Translations under genes and position numbers: made by a program | NCBI GenBank assembly: GCA_032622095.1 | Contig: CP136061.1 | Span: 43,963,797 to 44,027,796, forward strand | Source of the DNA: Siphonodentalium dalli | Taxonomy: Eukaryota > Mollusca > Scaphopoda > Gadilida > Siphonodentaliidae | Direction: 5' to 3' | DNA length: 64,000 nt | Notes under the pieces: generated by a model | What the model was told of the DNA's origin: nothing | The model's database searches: none | What the model saw: only the letters and a program-made list of their open reading frames with translations | Shown here: one piece after another, positions 11,040-24,201 of the stretch | Position numbering within the stretch: position 1 is the stretch's first letter | How the letters are laid out: every line of letters starts with the position of its first letter

Positions 11040-13556
11040 TCTGCTTCACCGAAATACTACTCGACCAAACCTATCGTACGGCAAAACTGTTAATTGAAAA
11101 CGTCCATCATCCGTTTAGATCTGACCGTAAATCGTAAGGCGGCGGCATTTATGTATATTTCGTTAATCATCTGGTATACAAACGCGGAACCGAACTCGAG
11201 TTAGCCCCTCTATCTTTTGGTTTGAGATCTCAAATAAATCGAATCGAGTCCTCGCACTACTTACAGATCGGAGCAATTGTGACACATAAACTATTGGGAC
11301 CTCTTTGAGGTATTAATAGACGACGGCTTAAAACTAACTGAACATTTAGTTTTACTCAGAGATTTTAACTCCAATCTGCTTAACCCACATTCGCAAATTA
11401 GTGAAATAGTTGGTCACTATATATTCATAGAGGTAATTAAAAAGCCGACAAGAGTCATGCCCACGTCTCAAACAATTTTCGGCCCCATAATCGTGAACGA
11501 TAACCTTCAAGTGTGTGACGCCGACATTCTAAATCTTGGTTTTTCAAATCATTATGGTGTTTAATCGACTTTACAATTCCACAAATATGAAACCACATCA
11601 TAAAAGAGAACTATTTGGAACTAAAACACGTATATTATACCAGTTCTAATTGTATGATATACGCTATTGGCAAGAATGAATCCATATCCCCTCGTGAATT
11701 TTGGCAAACGATAAATTAGTTGCTGAACAAAAAGTAATCAACATGTATCCAAGCAGTATACAGCCAACGTGGAGATGTTACTCTCCAAGGAAACACCTAT
11801 GTGACGGACAATCGCGAAAACGTAAAGAGTTTTAGTGAGGCTTTCATTTTAAATTCAACTGTCGATGATCATGGTCATGATATTCCAACTCTTTCCCAGA
11901 AGATATCCAAATTGCTCTCTAATGTTACATTCACCCTAGATAAGATGATTACTGCAATTAGATCATTCAAAGATAACAAAGCCAATGGATTTAATGACAT
12001 AAGCCCAAAAATGATCCTCGCTACTGCTGATTCGATTGCTGTTCCCTTATAAATTATTTTTAAAAAGTCGGTAGAGGTCGGCCATTTCACATCAGACTGG
12101 AAAAAATCAAAAGTATCCCCACATTTAAAAAGATGATCCTGCTGAGTGTACATATTACCGTCCAAATGCACTCATTCCGGGCTTCGGCAAAGTGTTTGAA
12201 AAAATAATTACTTAACATCTTATGACATTTTTCCAAGTTAACAAATTAATTATCATGTACCAGCATCTATCTGGTTTTATTCCCGGACATACCACGACCT
12301 TCCAATTAACAGATCTATACCTCTGTCAGACTCTCGATAATTACTTCTACACATGTTCAGTTTGTTTGCGATATATCAAAGACATTTGAAAGAGTCTATA
12401 TAGGGGACTGATGTATAAGCTAGAACAATTATGCATATCCGGTTCATTATTGAAATTGCTGGAACACTACCTCATTAACCAGAAACAACGTGTTTTAATA
12501 AACAACCCATATTTCAAGTTCCAACCCATTCCCGTCGGAGTTCCACATAGGTAGGTACTGGGACCACTCCTTTTCTTGGTGTATATAAATTACCTCCCCG
12601 ATCATTTAAATTCCGAAACAAGAATGTATGCAAATGATACATGTCTCACGTTGAAACTCTATGACACTAACCAACTTGAAAGAAATATAAACCAAGACCT
12701 CAATACAATATCAGATTGGGCCAGAAAATGGCTTGTAAACTTCAGTCCGACTAATACTAAGGCAATACTGTTCTCTTTGACCCCATGTGATGTCTATCTC
12801 GATATATCCTTCCAAAATAAAAGAATTGACATACAATGTAATTGAGTCGCATAAGCACCTTGGTCTCGGAATACAAAGCAATTTAAATTGGATTATTCAA
12901 ATTGAATCTAGCGTCAAAATGTTCCCCAGCATCGATCGATTCTCAAGATACAAGTTCAACTTAGATCGAAGAACACTTGAAACGATATTTAAGGCCTATA
13001 TATTGCCTATCTTAGATAATGCGGACGTCATATGTGAAAACGCGCCGGGATATTTATTAAAGAAACTTGACCGGATTCACGTTGATGCCGCTATGATTGT
13101 AACTGTGTTCACACACTCAGTTCCAATAATTCGGTTCTTTGTGAAGCAATCGAGCGGGCCTTATTTCAACATACATAGAGAAGCACCAATTACAAACTAT
13201 GTTCAAAAGTATAAAGAACGATACACCATATAATTTATCTTGCTCACCCCCACCTTGATCTGTCCAAGTCTCCAGCTATCACATGCGAAATATTAACCCA
13301 GGAATATGTCACTCATATTATAGTGGAACGGAATCATTCAAGCAATCATTCTTCCCTTTCGTTTATACTTCATGGAACAAACTACCAATGTATATAACGG
13401 ATGCTGAGAATCTGCTAGATTTCAAAGATAACCTAAATATGATAGAAAGCAGCAGAAATCCGCCTAAATATATTGAATCAGGAAATCGAACACACCAAAT
13501 GATAGATATGTTTACATCATATCCGGCCACCGAAAAAAAGACAATATTTAAAAAAT
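11040..13556 (+). pseudogene. Decayed CR1/Jockey-like LINE, endonuclease plus reverse transcriptase
   Basis: A non-LTR retrotransposon ORF2 broken by many frameshifts and stops. Endonuclease blocks appear in order: SDRKS-GGGIYVYF (near 11120), a degraded GDFN motif read as LRDFNSNLL (near 11355), KKPTRVMPTSQT (near 11440) and SNHYGV in place of SDHYGV (near 11550). The polymerase follows: FKDNKANGFNDISP (near 11970), the fingers and palm, GVPHR-VLGPLLF with an in-frame stop (near 12540), and YANDT where YADDT would be catalytic (near 12630). The thumb region and the typical C-terminal SFFPFVYTSWNKLP stretch (near 13350) complete it. The catalytic Asp-to-Asn change alone would inactivate it. 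It abuts the third copy of the upstream tandem array. Confidence 0.85.
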
Positions 13557-14016
13557 AAATTCCACCACTGACTACATTTAAGCTACGGACCGAACTGATG
13601 CAACAGATATAACATATAATTACCCATTACACGTATAAATACACGACGGCTACTATTATCAATTTTGATTTCCATTGAGAGAGAGAGGACCGACAAAACG
13701 CTTGAATTATAGAAACACAAAACCGGATTATCACGCAATTTTTACAAAAACTTTTTTTTTTGTGGGCTAAATTTGTGAAACCTCTTCATGTATATATTCT
13801 GTGTCATCTTGTTTAAATTCACATATAGAATGCATTTGGGAGCGGGACATTGCAAGTTGTTAAAACTGGTACCCCTGTCCCATCGTAAATGAATTTAAAA
13901 TATGTTCAATATAAAGTAAGACCATATCCATTGTTTGGTGTATCCTTCATGTAATAATGCTCGAAACCACACACACACTCTATTTTCCATATGTTTTAGG
14001 CTCATGGTTTGGCGTT
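13557..14016. other. No feature seen
   Basis: AT-rich DNA downstream of the LINE, possibly its 3' untranslated region. I found no clear tail or target duplication. Confidence 0.4.
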
Positions 14017-14080
14017 AGGGGTAGTATTAGGGTCAGGGTTATGGTTAGGGTTAGGGTTAGGGGCTATGTTAGGATTAGTG
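14017..14080 (+). repeat. Interstitial telomere-like TTAGGG run
   Basis: A short degenerate run including two or three perfect TTAGGG units with neighbours such as TTAGGGTCAGGG and TTATGG. It matches the metazoan telomere hexamer but is far too short to be a telomere. Confidence 0.7.
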
Positions 14081-14620
14081 CATTCTTACATGAAAGGATA
14101 TACCCATTTTTGCTAGTTCGGGATTTGTTTTGCCGGTTGGGGATAACTACATATTCATGTTAACTTATCTCACATATTGTGTGTATTACAGTTTGAATGT
14201 GTATGTGATTTCATGCCAATTCCTTTCAGGAGGGTGTATATTTGAGCTAATATAAAGTCTAGGAGTACTTGAGAGCTTTTGAAAATAACCCTGAAAACTG
14301 CTGGAATTCTAAAATATTTTTTTAATTTTTGGACATTTATGTTTATTTGTTGTTGAAATTTATATTGTCAATTTGTGCTTGATTTCCATGTGTACAACAT
14401 GTTTCTTGGTGTGATTATAAAACCTTTACACGTATTCCACGAAGAGAAAACAGTGAAAGATATGTTTGGTCTGAATTCTAGTGTTCTTTCTGTGTGAAAA
14501 CATAAAGAGAGAAGGAAAGAATCGTGTCTACTTTGTGCAAACGTTAATGTCCAGTCACCCCGCATACGTATTGTAACATGACACAACCGCTTATGTCATG
14601 TTCTACAAGTACTGAACATA

Positions 14621-15023
14621 TGTGACCCGCAATATCAAATCCAGTCCGAAGTCGGGATTTTTTTTACCCTGTGCCAATGCATTCTCTTATATATGCGAGT
14701 CGACCATAGGTCGCCTCGCATATATAAGAGAATGCATTGGCCTAACAAGTTTTTATCATGTTTTTTAAATAAATGTTTCTTACAATTTTTAAGACATAAA
14801 ATAAAAAGCATCCGTTACCCTGTAGGGAGCCCCACACATATATAGAAGCACATAGAAGAGTGTCGTCTGCTCATGTTTGTCTGGGGCTCTGTATGGGTGA
14901 AATTATAAAATTGTTAAAGAATACAAGAATAAATTATTAAAATTGTGAAAAATTGTTGGAACACTATATATGCGAGGCGACCTATGGTCCGACTTCCGAC
15001 TGGATTTGATATGGCGGGTCACA
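14621..15023. mobile_element. 403-bp MITE with TA target duplication
   Basis: Terminal inverted repeats of ~38 bp start TGTGACCCGC and end GCGGGTCACA. TA flanks each end (14619-14620 and 15024-15025). Inside lies an exact palindrome with 27-bp arms starting GCCAATGCATTCTC (14674-14741), whose GCGAG/CTCGC edge encloses a 15-bp loop. No coding capacity. The TA duplication suggests mobilisation by a Tc1/mariner-type or other TA-targeting transposase. Confidence 0.85.
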
Positions 15024-15234
15024 TAAGTTTGGCAAGTACAGCTAACGTGACAATGGAATATGTCTGCCCCTTTAGCATATAATCCGTCAATCAGCAGACA
15101 AGAGCCGTCCTTACAATTAAATAAATATCTATATTAATGTATCAAACTGCACGGCAATTCAGCACCCGTGCAATTTGCCCACTGCCAGAATATAGCATTG
15201 AACTCACATGAGCGTACCAACCACATCGATCGAA

Positions 15235-15560
15235 CCAGTTCACAGAATGTCTGAGCGACGCACACGTGTAGACATTAGTTCAGAGAATGTCTGAATTACG
15301 GACACTTGTAGACATTAGTTCAGAGAATGTCTGAATTACGGACATTTGTAGACATTAGTTCACAGAATGTCTGAGCGACGCACACGTGTAGACATTAGTT
15401 CAGAGAATGTCTGAATGACGGACACTTGTAGACATTAGTTCCACAGAATGTCTGAATGATGGACACCTGTAGACATTAGTTCAGAGAATGTCTGAATGAT
15501 GGACACCTGTAGACATTAGTTCAGAGAATGTCTGAATGACGCTGGTAGACTCGTAGAAAT
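15235..15560. repeat. 40-bp tandem repeat, about 8 copies
   Basis: Units of 40-41 bp read AGTTCAGAGAATGTCTGAAT, then a variable ACGGACACTTGTAGACATT part. AATGTCT and AGACATT in each unit are inverted with respect to one another. Copies fall into variants (GAGCGACGCACACG versus GAATTACGGACACT). Confidence 0.92.
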
Positions 15561-15689
15561 TTAGTCCTGAACTCTTGTGTGACTTTATCGGCGATAGACA
15601 AAGTTAACGGCAATGATTCCGCTAAATATAGAACATAATGTAATAGGTTCGTGAAGATGGCCTATTCATGCTCCCCAGCTAGACTTCAA

Positions 15690-17580
15690 GGTCCGAATCG
15701 GCATCTCCAGTTTAGACCTAGTTTAAACTACCAGTTTAAACTGGGTTTTAGTAGTAAAACCAAGTTTTTCTCCACCGCTGGGACGACATAGATTTGGTAG
15801 ATTGCGTTACCTGTGGGCCACACTTGTCCAATTGCAAGAATGGGAGGCGTGGTCTGTCTGTTTATTATCGCTACTTGCCAATTCATTGTCCGGTCAAGCG
15901 ACCTGTTGTCGCTATATAATCTCCTAATCAGGGGAATAACCCGTGCGCTTTGAGAAATCACGACGAATGCACGGTCTGTTGTATAACGGTTAGATATTAT
16001 CTAATATCATGGACGAACGTGACTTTTGGAACTCAAAAATATCTCTTGAGGGCATGGGTGGGGCCCCGCCACAAATACCCCATAGAAACACCACCACCCC
16101 GGGGGTACCATCCGGACGGGTGGAAATGGGGTATGGACCATTGTTGAGAACGGGAGGGATTTCGGCGAATTTGACGTCATTGGTGGGCAGCCCGCCCTCA
16201 AATATAGTCATAGAAACACCCCCACCCTTACCGCGGGTGGTTCTACCCGAGCTGCTGAAAATGGGGTCCGGGGTGGGCGTGGGGTGTTTCTATGGGGGGC
16301 ATTTGGGATGTGCCACCCACCGTTCTCGAAAATGGTCCATACCCCATTTCACCCCCTCGGGGTGGTACCTCCGGGTGAGGGTGTTTCTAGGGGGTAGTTG
16401 GAGCGGGCTACCTACACTGCTGACGTCAAATTGACCGAAACCCTTACCGTTCTCGAAAATGGTCCATACCCCATGTTCACCTCCTGGGTGGTTCCCTCAG
16501 CGTTCAGGGGTGGGCTGTTTCTATGGGACATATGAGCGGGCCATCCATCCATGCCGTCAATTGGCCGAAATCCTTACCAGTCTCGAAAATGGTCCATATC
16601 CCACGTTCACCCCCTCGGGTGGTACCCCCCGGATGTGAGGGGTGGGGTGTTTATATGGGTTATTTGGGGCGAGCCACCCACCCATACTATCAAATTGGCC
16701 GAAATCCTTACAGTTCTCCAAAATAGTCCATACTCCACCCCCTCAGGCTGGCCGTTACCCTCCCCCGGGTGAAGGCTGGGGTGTCTCTGGTGGGCATTTG
16801 GGCGGGCCACCAACCCATGCGTCAAATTGACCGAAAGAGACCTTTTTGTGAATAAGGAATCAGTTTCAAAAGTCATGTTCGTGTCTAACGTGTCAATCTG
16901 ATCAGTCCGATCCCGCCATGTTCTCAGCCGCCAAATCGACATCCGAACGAGCGAATTGCAAACAGACATATATAGCAAGAAATCATCCATCACACTGGCA
17001 CGTATTTTGTTAGAATTTATCTCATAAGTACCGACATCGCCTCCCCGAATTCCACTAAGACTCTCCTGCATCTACATTGAGTGACAAACGCCCGCGCATA
17101 AACGCCTCCCCCAATTCAAAATAAACACTCCCATATTCACGAAGAAATAACATCAATATTGGGCGAAAAATATCGGCCGAATAATTAAACCCAAAAAAAT
17201 AGGTTTTAGTCAAACCTGGGGTAGGGTGGTTTAACTTTGAATTTTTTTCAAAGTATATTTAAAGGTGTATGTTCGAGGCGAGACGTATGGTACGTATAAA
17301 TCATATATACCTAAGCTTATACTGATGATTATATAGCCAATTCACCACAAACAATTAGTAATATTACCATAACTTTATCACGTTAATAAAACCTAGTTTC
17401 AACTTAAACTGAGTTTATCACAAAACTTGGTTTAAGTACGCTAAAACCCAGTTTTACTCCCATAAACCTGGTTTAACTACTGTAAAACCAAGTTTAAACC
17501 CTACTTAAACCTAGTTTAAACTGGAGTTAAACCTGGTCTAGAATAAAACCTAGTCTAAACCAGAGATGCCGATTCGGACC
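15690..17580. mobile_element. B element copy 1 (fold-back DNA transposon, 1,891 bp)
   Basis: Terminal inverted repeats are GGTCCGAATCGGCATCTC at the left and its complement at the right, flanked by the 3-bp duplication CAA (15687-15689 and 17581-17583). Next to each end lie several GTTTAAAC-type palindromic motifs, possible transposase sites. The GC-rich middle holds ~133-bp repeats (GGTATGGACCATT core) in one orientation to about 16262 and in the opposite orientation to about 16835. The 3-bp duplication and GG start resemble PIF/Harbinger elements, but no transposase is present. Frames in this region are repeat artefacts. Confidence 0.85.
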
Positions 17581-17594
17581 CAAGAGTTTTTTTT

Positions 17595-17734
17595 TTACTT
17601 TTTCTAAGACGCCGCTTTTTTGTTTAAAGGAAGTTTCGGTCTTTGATATTTTTTCCCAGAAATCCGTTTCGACATTCAGAATGACATTCAGATTGAAATT
17701 CAAAGCTATCAATCGAATAAGTTCTCGACACTGA
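17595..17734. repeat. X repeat, partial copy (left part)
   Basis: About 140 bp ending TCGACACTGA, matching the last ~140 bp before the B2 (20411) and A2 (24202) elements. It forms the left flank of the A1 element, whose right flank at 19607 is the other half of X. Confidence 0.8.
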
Positions 17735-19606
17735 GGCCGGATTCGTCATCTCCGGTTTAAACCTCCGAGTTTAAACCTGGTTTAAACCTACATTGGCGTT
17801 CCAGCCAAACCGGATCTAAGGGGGCGCTTTTGTCGTTAAGTTGCCAGCTAATTGACAACTCGATTCGGTGATATGATTATGCAATCAAACTACCCTCTTC
17901 CCAATCGGACCAAAAGATAGGCCAATATAATGATTATTGACAAGTCATAAATTATCGTGACCGCGTTCACGCTCAATGGATTTATTCATTGAGAAACAAG
18001 TATCGCTCATTGACTATTAATCCGATCTCATTCTGTGTTTAAATCAATTTAACAAAGGGCATGTCTCTCAACACGAGTTTCACGCTCTGTTCATCATTTT
18101 GTTTGTGATAGATTTCTGCAAGATGCGTCACCCGCAAAGACAAAATTTGGTGTATTTACATGTATATCTGTATATATTAAAGGGTATAGGAGCTGTCTAT
18201 CTGTATGTCCGTTTGTCGGTTCGCAACTGTTCTCCAATACCCCTGGACCGATTTCAATTAAATTAGGGATGTGGTGATTCGTGTGGTATAACGGCGTTAG
18301 GTTTTTAAAAATTTTGATTTAAAAATAAGGAAAATATAATTCAAAATTGTTTTTTAAATTGTGTTAAATTGAGTAAGCAGTTGAATCTAAAAAGAAACAA
18401 AATTTAAAATTTAAATTAACATTTGTTTGTTTTAAATTTAATAAAAAAAAAATAATTAAAATGTTCAAATGATCAAAATGTGCGCAAAGCACATCTGGCG
18501 CTGAATAAAATCTCCCCAATCGAGTCAATCCTGGACCAAGAGGTCAGTCAAGTAAAGGCAATTTGCTTATGAGTGCACACCATACGCGGCATCTGAACTG
18601 TTGGAAGGGGGCAACCATGCAGAGGGACAGCTTTTAATAAAGAAATATATTACATGCGTTGATTTTTTTTCAATGTCATAAATTTCCAGTCATGCAGAAA
18701 ATCAAAAAGGTTCCCAGGGTTTGAACTGGTAGAATATTATAGGAATTTATGGGCGTAGCTAGAGTAGAGATTTGTGGCATGATCTACATTAAAATAAGTT
18801 ATCAAATTATACTCATATAGCAATATACGTTTAGGATGGAAAACTGTGTGTATAGCATATCTGGTCATGCAGTAGCATCGTTTTGGTGTAAAAATTAAAA
18901 CGTTGAACCCTTCAAATGAATTCGTAGAAAACACCAGTATTTGTGATTGCCACAAGCAAAAAAAAAACCGACTTAATAGTTGTAAAAATCATATATTTAG
19001 GAACATGTCCATATCTGAGCAAAGCTCGCGTGCGAATGAATCAACTGTGACATGATAACACCAGTCGGCAGTCGCCACTTAGACACGCCCTCACTCGAGA
19101 TTATTTACAGCTCCACCCTTTGACTGATTGTTTGACAATTCTAAACCGCGATGAAGAAAAGACGGATTCGTCATCTCAAGTTTAGCCTCGATAAAGCTGG
19201 TTTAGCTGGACCGCTGAATTAGATGGTTTAGTTGCCGGTTTACGCTTATAAAACGCAAAAACAATATTTAAATTGACAAAAACTTATCCCCATACGCTTT
19301 ATAACGTGTGACTGCTTCTCGCTTATAAATTTCCAATCAAAATATGACCGCTGTCGGAATTATTGATTTTCGCAATCAATAAAACGAGGCGGTCCGCATT
19401 AGGAAAGTACGTTTAATTATCTCGACGATACAGAGGCACTACTGCTAAACCACTGGTCTGGCTGGACTAGGTTTAAACCAGAGATGACGAAAGCGTCACT
19501 TAGACCTACGGTCTCGGGTTTAATCCACGGATTTTGCTGACTCACGGCGGTTTAAACCTAAAGGTTTACGTAGACCAGGTTTAAACCTGAGATGACGAAT
19601 CCGGCC
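17735..19606. mobile_element. A element copy 1 (inverted-repeat DNA transposon, 1,872 bp)
   Basis: Terminal inverted repeats GGCCGGATTCGTCATCTC, followed by AGGTTTAAACCT-type motifs at both ends. Flanked by the 3-bp duplication TGA (17732-17734 and 19607-19609). The interior is AT-rich with no gene and includes the CTGTCCGTTTG module. The TIR resembles the B element TIR (13 of 17 aligned positions identical), so one transposase may have served both families. The superfamily is an inference (3-bp duplication, GGCC start). Confidence 0.85.
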
Positions 19607-20410
19607 TGAGCGTTCAGCCTGTTCTCTTGAATATACGTTTATATTGAACGTATTTCAAAACCCCAAATGCGCCCATATAGGCCTTATTTTAATCTGAATT
19701 ACGCTCTATATGAACGTAAATGAGGCAAGAAAAAAGTCGTATTTGAGCGTATTCATAGCTTTTTTTAATTTCAGACTGAATTTCGAACTTCAATCTAACT
19801 TCACGCGAACCTCCATCGAATTTCGATCCAAATTCACGAACTTTTTGTAATTCGTATATTCTTGGAGTCCCAATAAGCACAGGGGCGGAAATTATAATAG
19901 TACACGGCGGATTTCCTCAAAATTAAATAATTATACAAGGGTGAAATAATGGGTTCATTACCCAATATATTTTTATTTTAACCCAATAAGAGTTGTAGCG
20001 TTGCTACGGTGTTGAGTTTAATGCTTTCAATTCATATTTTCTAAACCTATCTCCATTACTAAAGGTCATTAATAATATTAACTATTCTAACTAAAATTAA
20101 ATTTCATTCTTCGCACGCCACTACCTTTCTAAATATTATATCAATATTTACGTCATTTTATGTCACAAAACTCATTTAAAATGCTCATCAATCGGTCATA
20201 ACTATCTGAACTTCAATCTAAAGTAGTATTCTACCATATTTAGTACATGTCACTCTGAAATCACATTATTTTTTCGGACTTTGATATTTTCCCCCCAGAA
20301 ATCTGTTTCGAGTTTACTGTACCAATTTATAATTTCAATCCGGTTCGACATCCAGAATGACATTCAGATGGAAATTCAAAGCCATCAATCGAATACTTTA
20401 TCGACGCTGA
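19607..20410. repeat. X repeat, internally deleted copy
   Basis: It begins TGAGCGTTCAGCCTGTTC and ends TCGACGCTGA. It has the same start, middle and end as 22863-24201 but lacks ~530 bp. It lies between the A1 and B2 insertions. Confidence 0.85.
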
Positions 20411-22862
20411 GGTCCGAATCGGCATCTCCAGTTTAGACCTAGTTTAAACTACCAGTTTAAACTGGGTTTTAGTAGTAAAACCAAGTTTTTCTCCACCGCT
20501 GGGACGACATAGATTTGGTCGATTGCGTTACCTGTGGGCCTCACTTGTCCAATTGCAAGAATAGGAGGCGTGGTCTGTCTGTTTATTATCGCTACTTGTC
20601 AATTCATTGTCCGGTCACGCGACCTGTTGTCGCTATATAATCTCCTAATCAGGGGAATAACCCGTGCGCTTTGAGAAATCACGACGAATGCACGGTCTGT
20701 TGTATAACCGTTAGATATTATCTGATATCATGGACGAACGTGACTTTTGGAACTCAAAAATATCTCTTGAGGGCATGGATGGGGGCCCGCCACAAATACC
20801 CCATAGAAACACCACCACCCCGGGGGTACCATCCGGACTGGTGAAAATGGGGTATGGACCATTTTTGAGAACTGGAAGGATTTCGGCGAATTTGACGGCA
20901 TGAATGGGTGGCTCGCCCATAATACCTGATAGAAACATCACCCCGGGATAACAGGGGTATGGACGGTAAGGATTTAGGCTAATTAATTTGGCAGCAGGAG
21001 TGGGTGGCACGATCAAAATACACCATAGAACCACCCCTACCCACCCCTCACCGGGGGGGGGGAGGGGTCCCACCAGAGGAGGTGGAAATTGGGTACGCCC
21101 AAATACCGAATAGAAACACCCCAACCCTCACCCCGGGGAAGGGAACCTCAAATAACGCATATAAACATCCGGGCGGGGTGGGGTGGGTTACCACCCGAGG
21201 GGTGAAGATGGGATATGAACCATGTTCGAGAACGGTAAGGATTTCTGCCAATTTGACGACAGGGGTGTGTGGCCCGCTCCAAATATCCCATATAGACACA
21301 CTACCCTCATCCCTGGAGGGTACCACCCTGCTTGGGTGAAAATGGGGTATGGAGCATTTTATTCATTATTCGCAAAAACATGCCTCTGTTGGTCAATATT
21401 ACGGCATGTGTGGGTGGCCCGCCCCAAATACCCCATATAATGGGGTATGGACCGTTATCGAGAACGGTAAGGATTTCTGCCAATATGACGTCATTGGTGG
21501 GCGGCCCGCCCTCAAATATAGTCATAGAAACACCCCACCCTTACCGCGGGTGAAAATGGGGTCCGATGGGGGTGGGGTGTTTCTATGGGGGGCATTTGGG
21601 ATGTGCCACCCACCGTTCTCGAAAATGGTCCATACCTCATTTCACCCCCTCGGGGTGGTACCTCCGGATGAGGGTGTTTCTATGGGGTAGTTGGATCGGG
21701 CTACCCACACTGCTGACGTCAAATTGACCGAAATCCTTACCGTTCTCGAAAATGGTCCATACCCTTATTTTCACCTCCTGGGGTGGTTCCCCCAGCGTTC
21801 AGGGGTGGGCTGTTTCTATGGGACATTTGAGCGGGCCATCCATCTATGCCGTCAATTGGCCGAAATCCTTACCAGTCTCGAAAATGGTCCATATACCACG
21901 TTCACCCCATCGGTGGTACCCCCCCCCCCGGATGTGAGGGGTGGGGTGTTTCTATGGGTTATTTGGGGCGAGCCACCCACCCATACTATCAAATTGGCCG
22001 AAATCCTTACAGTTCTCCAAAATAGTCCATACTCCACCCCTCAGGGTGGTCGTCACCCTCCCCCGGGTGAAGGCTGGGGTGTCTCTGATAGGTATTTGGG
22101 CGGGCCACCAACCCATGCGTCAAATTGACAGAAAGAGAACTTTTTGGGAATAAGGAATCAGTTTCAAAAGTCATGTTCGTGTCTAACGTGTCAATCTGAT
22201 CAGTCCGATCCCACCATGCTTTCAGCCGCCAAATCGACATCCGAACGAGCGAATTGCAAACAGACATATATAGCAAGAAATCATCCATCACACTGGATTT
22301 ATCTCATAAGTGCCGACATCGCCTCCCCGAATTCCACTAAGACTCTCCTGCATCTACATTGAGTGACAAACGACCGCGCATAAACGCCTCCCCCAATTCA
22401 AAATAAACACTCCCATATTCACGAAGAAACAACATCAATATTGGGCGAAAAATATCGGCCGAATAATTAAACCCAAAACACTAGGTTTTAGTCAAACCTG
22501 GGGTAGGGTGGTTTAACTTTGAATTTTTTTCAAAGTATATTTAAAGGTGTATGTTCGAGGCGAGACGTATGGTACGTATAAATCATATATACCTAAGCTT
22601 ATACTGATGATTATATAGCCAATTCACCACAAACAATTAGTAATATTACCATAACTTTATCACGTTAATAAAACCTAGTTTCAACTTAAACTGAGTTTAT
22701 CACAAAACTTGGTTTAAGTACGCTAAAACCCAGTTTTACTCCCATAAACCTGGTTTAACTACTGTCAAACCAAGTTTAAACCCTACGTAAACCTAGTTTA
22801 AACTGGAGTTAAACCTGGTCTAGAATAAAACCTAGTCTAAACCAGAGATGCCGATTCGGACC
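20411..22862. mobile_element. B element copy 2 (2,452 bp)
   Basis: Same terminal repeats, GTTTAAAC motifs and flanking modules as copy 1, with target duplication TGA (20408-20410 and 22863-22865). The left half of the inverted ~133-bp repeat array is longer here (about 20775-21550), while the right half (about 21560-22135) matches copy 1. The 561-bp size difference from copy 1 is close to four repeat units. The outer parts are nearly identical to copy 1. Confidence 0.87.
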
Positions 22863-24201
22863 TGAGCGTTCAGCCTGTTCGCTTGAATATAGGTTTATAT
22901 TGAACTTATTTCAAAACCCCAAATACGCCCATATAGGCCTTATTTGAATCTGAATTACACTCTATATGAACGTAAATGGGGCACGAAAACAGTCGTATTT
23001 GAGCGTATTCATATTACAAATACGTCCGTATCGGGCGTATTTGATGCACCCCAATGAAACACGCCCATATTGACATTATTTAATCTAATAATTTCATTGA
23101 CACGACGGCCCGCGCCATTCAGCGGAAAAAGCAGTTATACGCTTATTATGGACTTATATCATAATTTACCGTTGTTCGAGCCCCATTTACTTTCTTACAG
23201 AGCGTAATCCAGATACAAATAACTCAAAAATGGGCGTATTTTGAATTTTTTATGAAATACGTTCAATATGAACATATTTACACCAGGACAAGTTGGAGCG
23301 TTAGTACATGTACGTGTTGGTTCTCTTATGGAATATATCATAAATACAAAGTTCCAGCTCGCTGCCTGCATCCATAAACAGTGCCACTTCCCTTCAGAAT
23401 TACCCATTACTTAAATATTGCACGCCTGTGGTGTCTCAGAAAAAAGTAATCAAAATCACGATTGACCCTGAATTCGCGATGGGGAGCACGAATTAGGCCA
23501 CAACAAAAAAACTTCATGCAAACAAAATTAAATAATAAATAACAGTTTTTTAATATCAGACTAAATTTCGAACTTCAATCTAACTCCACCGAATTTCGAA
23601 TTTCCATCCAAATTCACGAACTTTTTGTAATTTGTATACTCTTGGGATCCCAATAAGCACAGGGGCGGAAATTATAATAGTACAGGGCGGATTTCCTCAA
23701 AATTAAATAATTATACAAGGGTGAAATAATGGGGTCATTACCCAATCTATTGTTGTTTAGCCCTATAAGAATGGTAGCGTTGCTTGCTACGGTGTTGAGT
23801 TTAATGTTTTCAATTCATATTTTCCTAAACCTATCTCCATTACTAAAGGTCAATCATAATATTAACTATTCTAACTAAAAATTTCATTCTTCGCACCGTA
23901 GACACGCCACTGCCTTGCTAAATATTATATGAATATTTACGTCATTTCATGTCACAAACTTCATTTAAAATGCTCATCAATCGGTCATAACTATCTAAAC
24001 TTCAATCTAAAGTCGTATTCTATCATAATTAGTACATGTCACTCTGTAAATCACATTATTTTTTCAGACTTTGTGACATTTTTGACCCAGAAATCTGTTT
24101 CGAGTTTACTGTACCAATTTCTATTTCAATCCGGTTCGACATTCAGAATGACATTCAGATTGAAATTCAAAGCCATCAATGGGATACTTTATCGACGCTG
24201 A
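22863..24201. repeat. X repeat, fullest copy (1,339 bp)
   Basis: Between B2 and A2. Its first ~430 bp contain a diverged inverted repeat: GAATATAGGTTTATATTGAAC and ATACGCCCATATAGG near 22890 are complemented near 23280-23220. X is therefore itself built on an inverted-repeat element. The rest is AT-rich with no gene. Confidence 0.85.

Noticed and set aside
14017-14080. Telomere or chromosome end
   Set aside because: Only a few degenerate TTAGGG units, with ordinary repeat-rich DNA on both sides.
15235-15560. Possible CRISPR-like array
   Set aside because: The 40-bp units are directly abutting satellite repeats without unique spacers, and the DNA is animal nuclear.
18700-18740. tRNA-like GGTTCCCAGGGTTTGAACTG segment in the A element
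   Set aside because: No cloverleaf could be formed with neighbouring bases; it recurs as part of a dispersed repeat at 26025 (inverted) and, more loosely, near 44455.
16009-22153. Numerous Pro/Gly/Trp-rich frames on both strands
   Set aside because: All lie in the inverted ~133-bp GC-rich repeats of the B elements and overlap one another in antisense.
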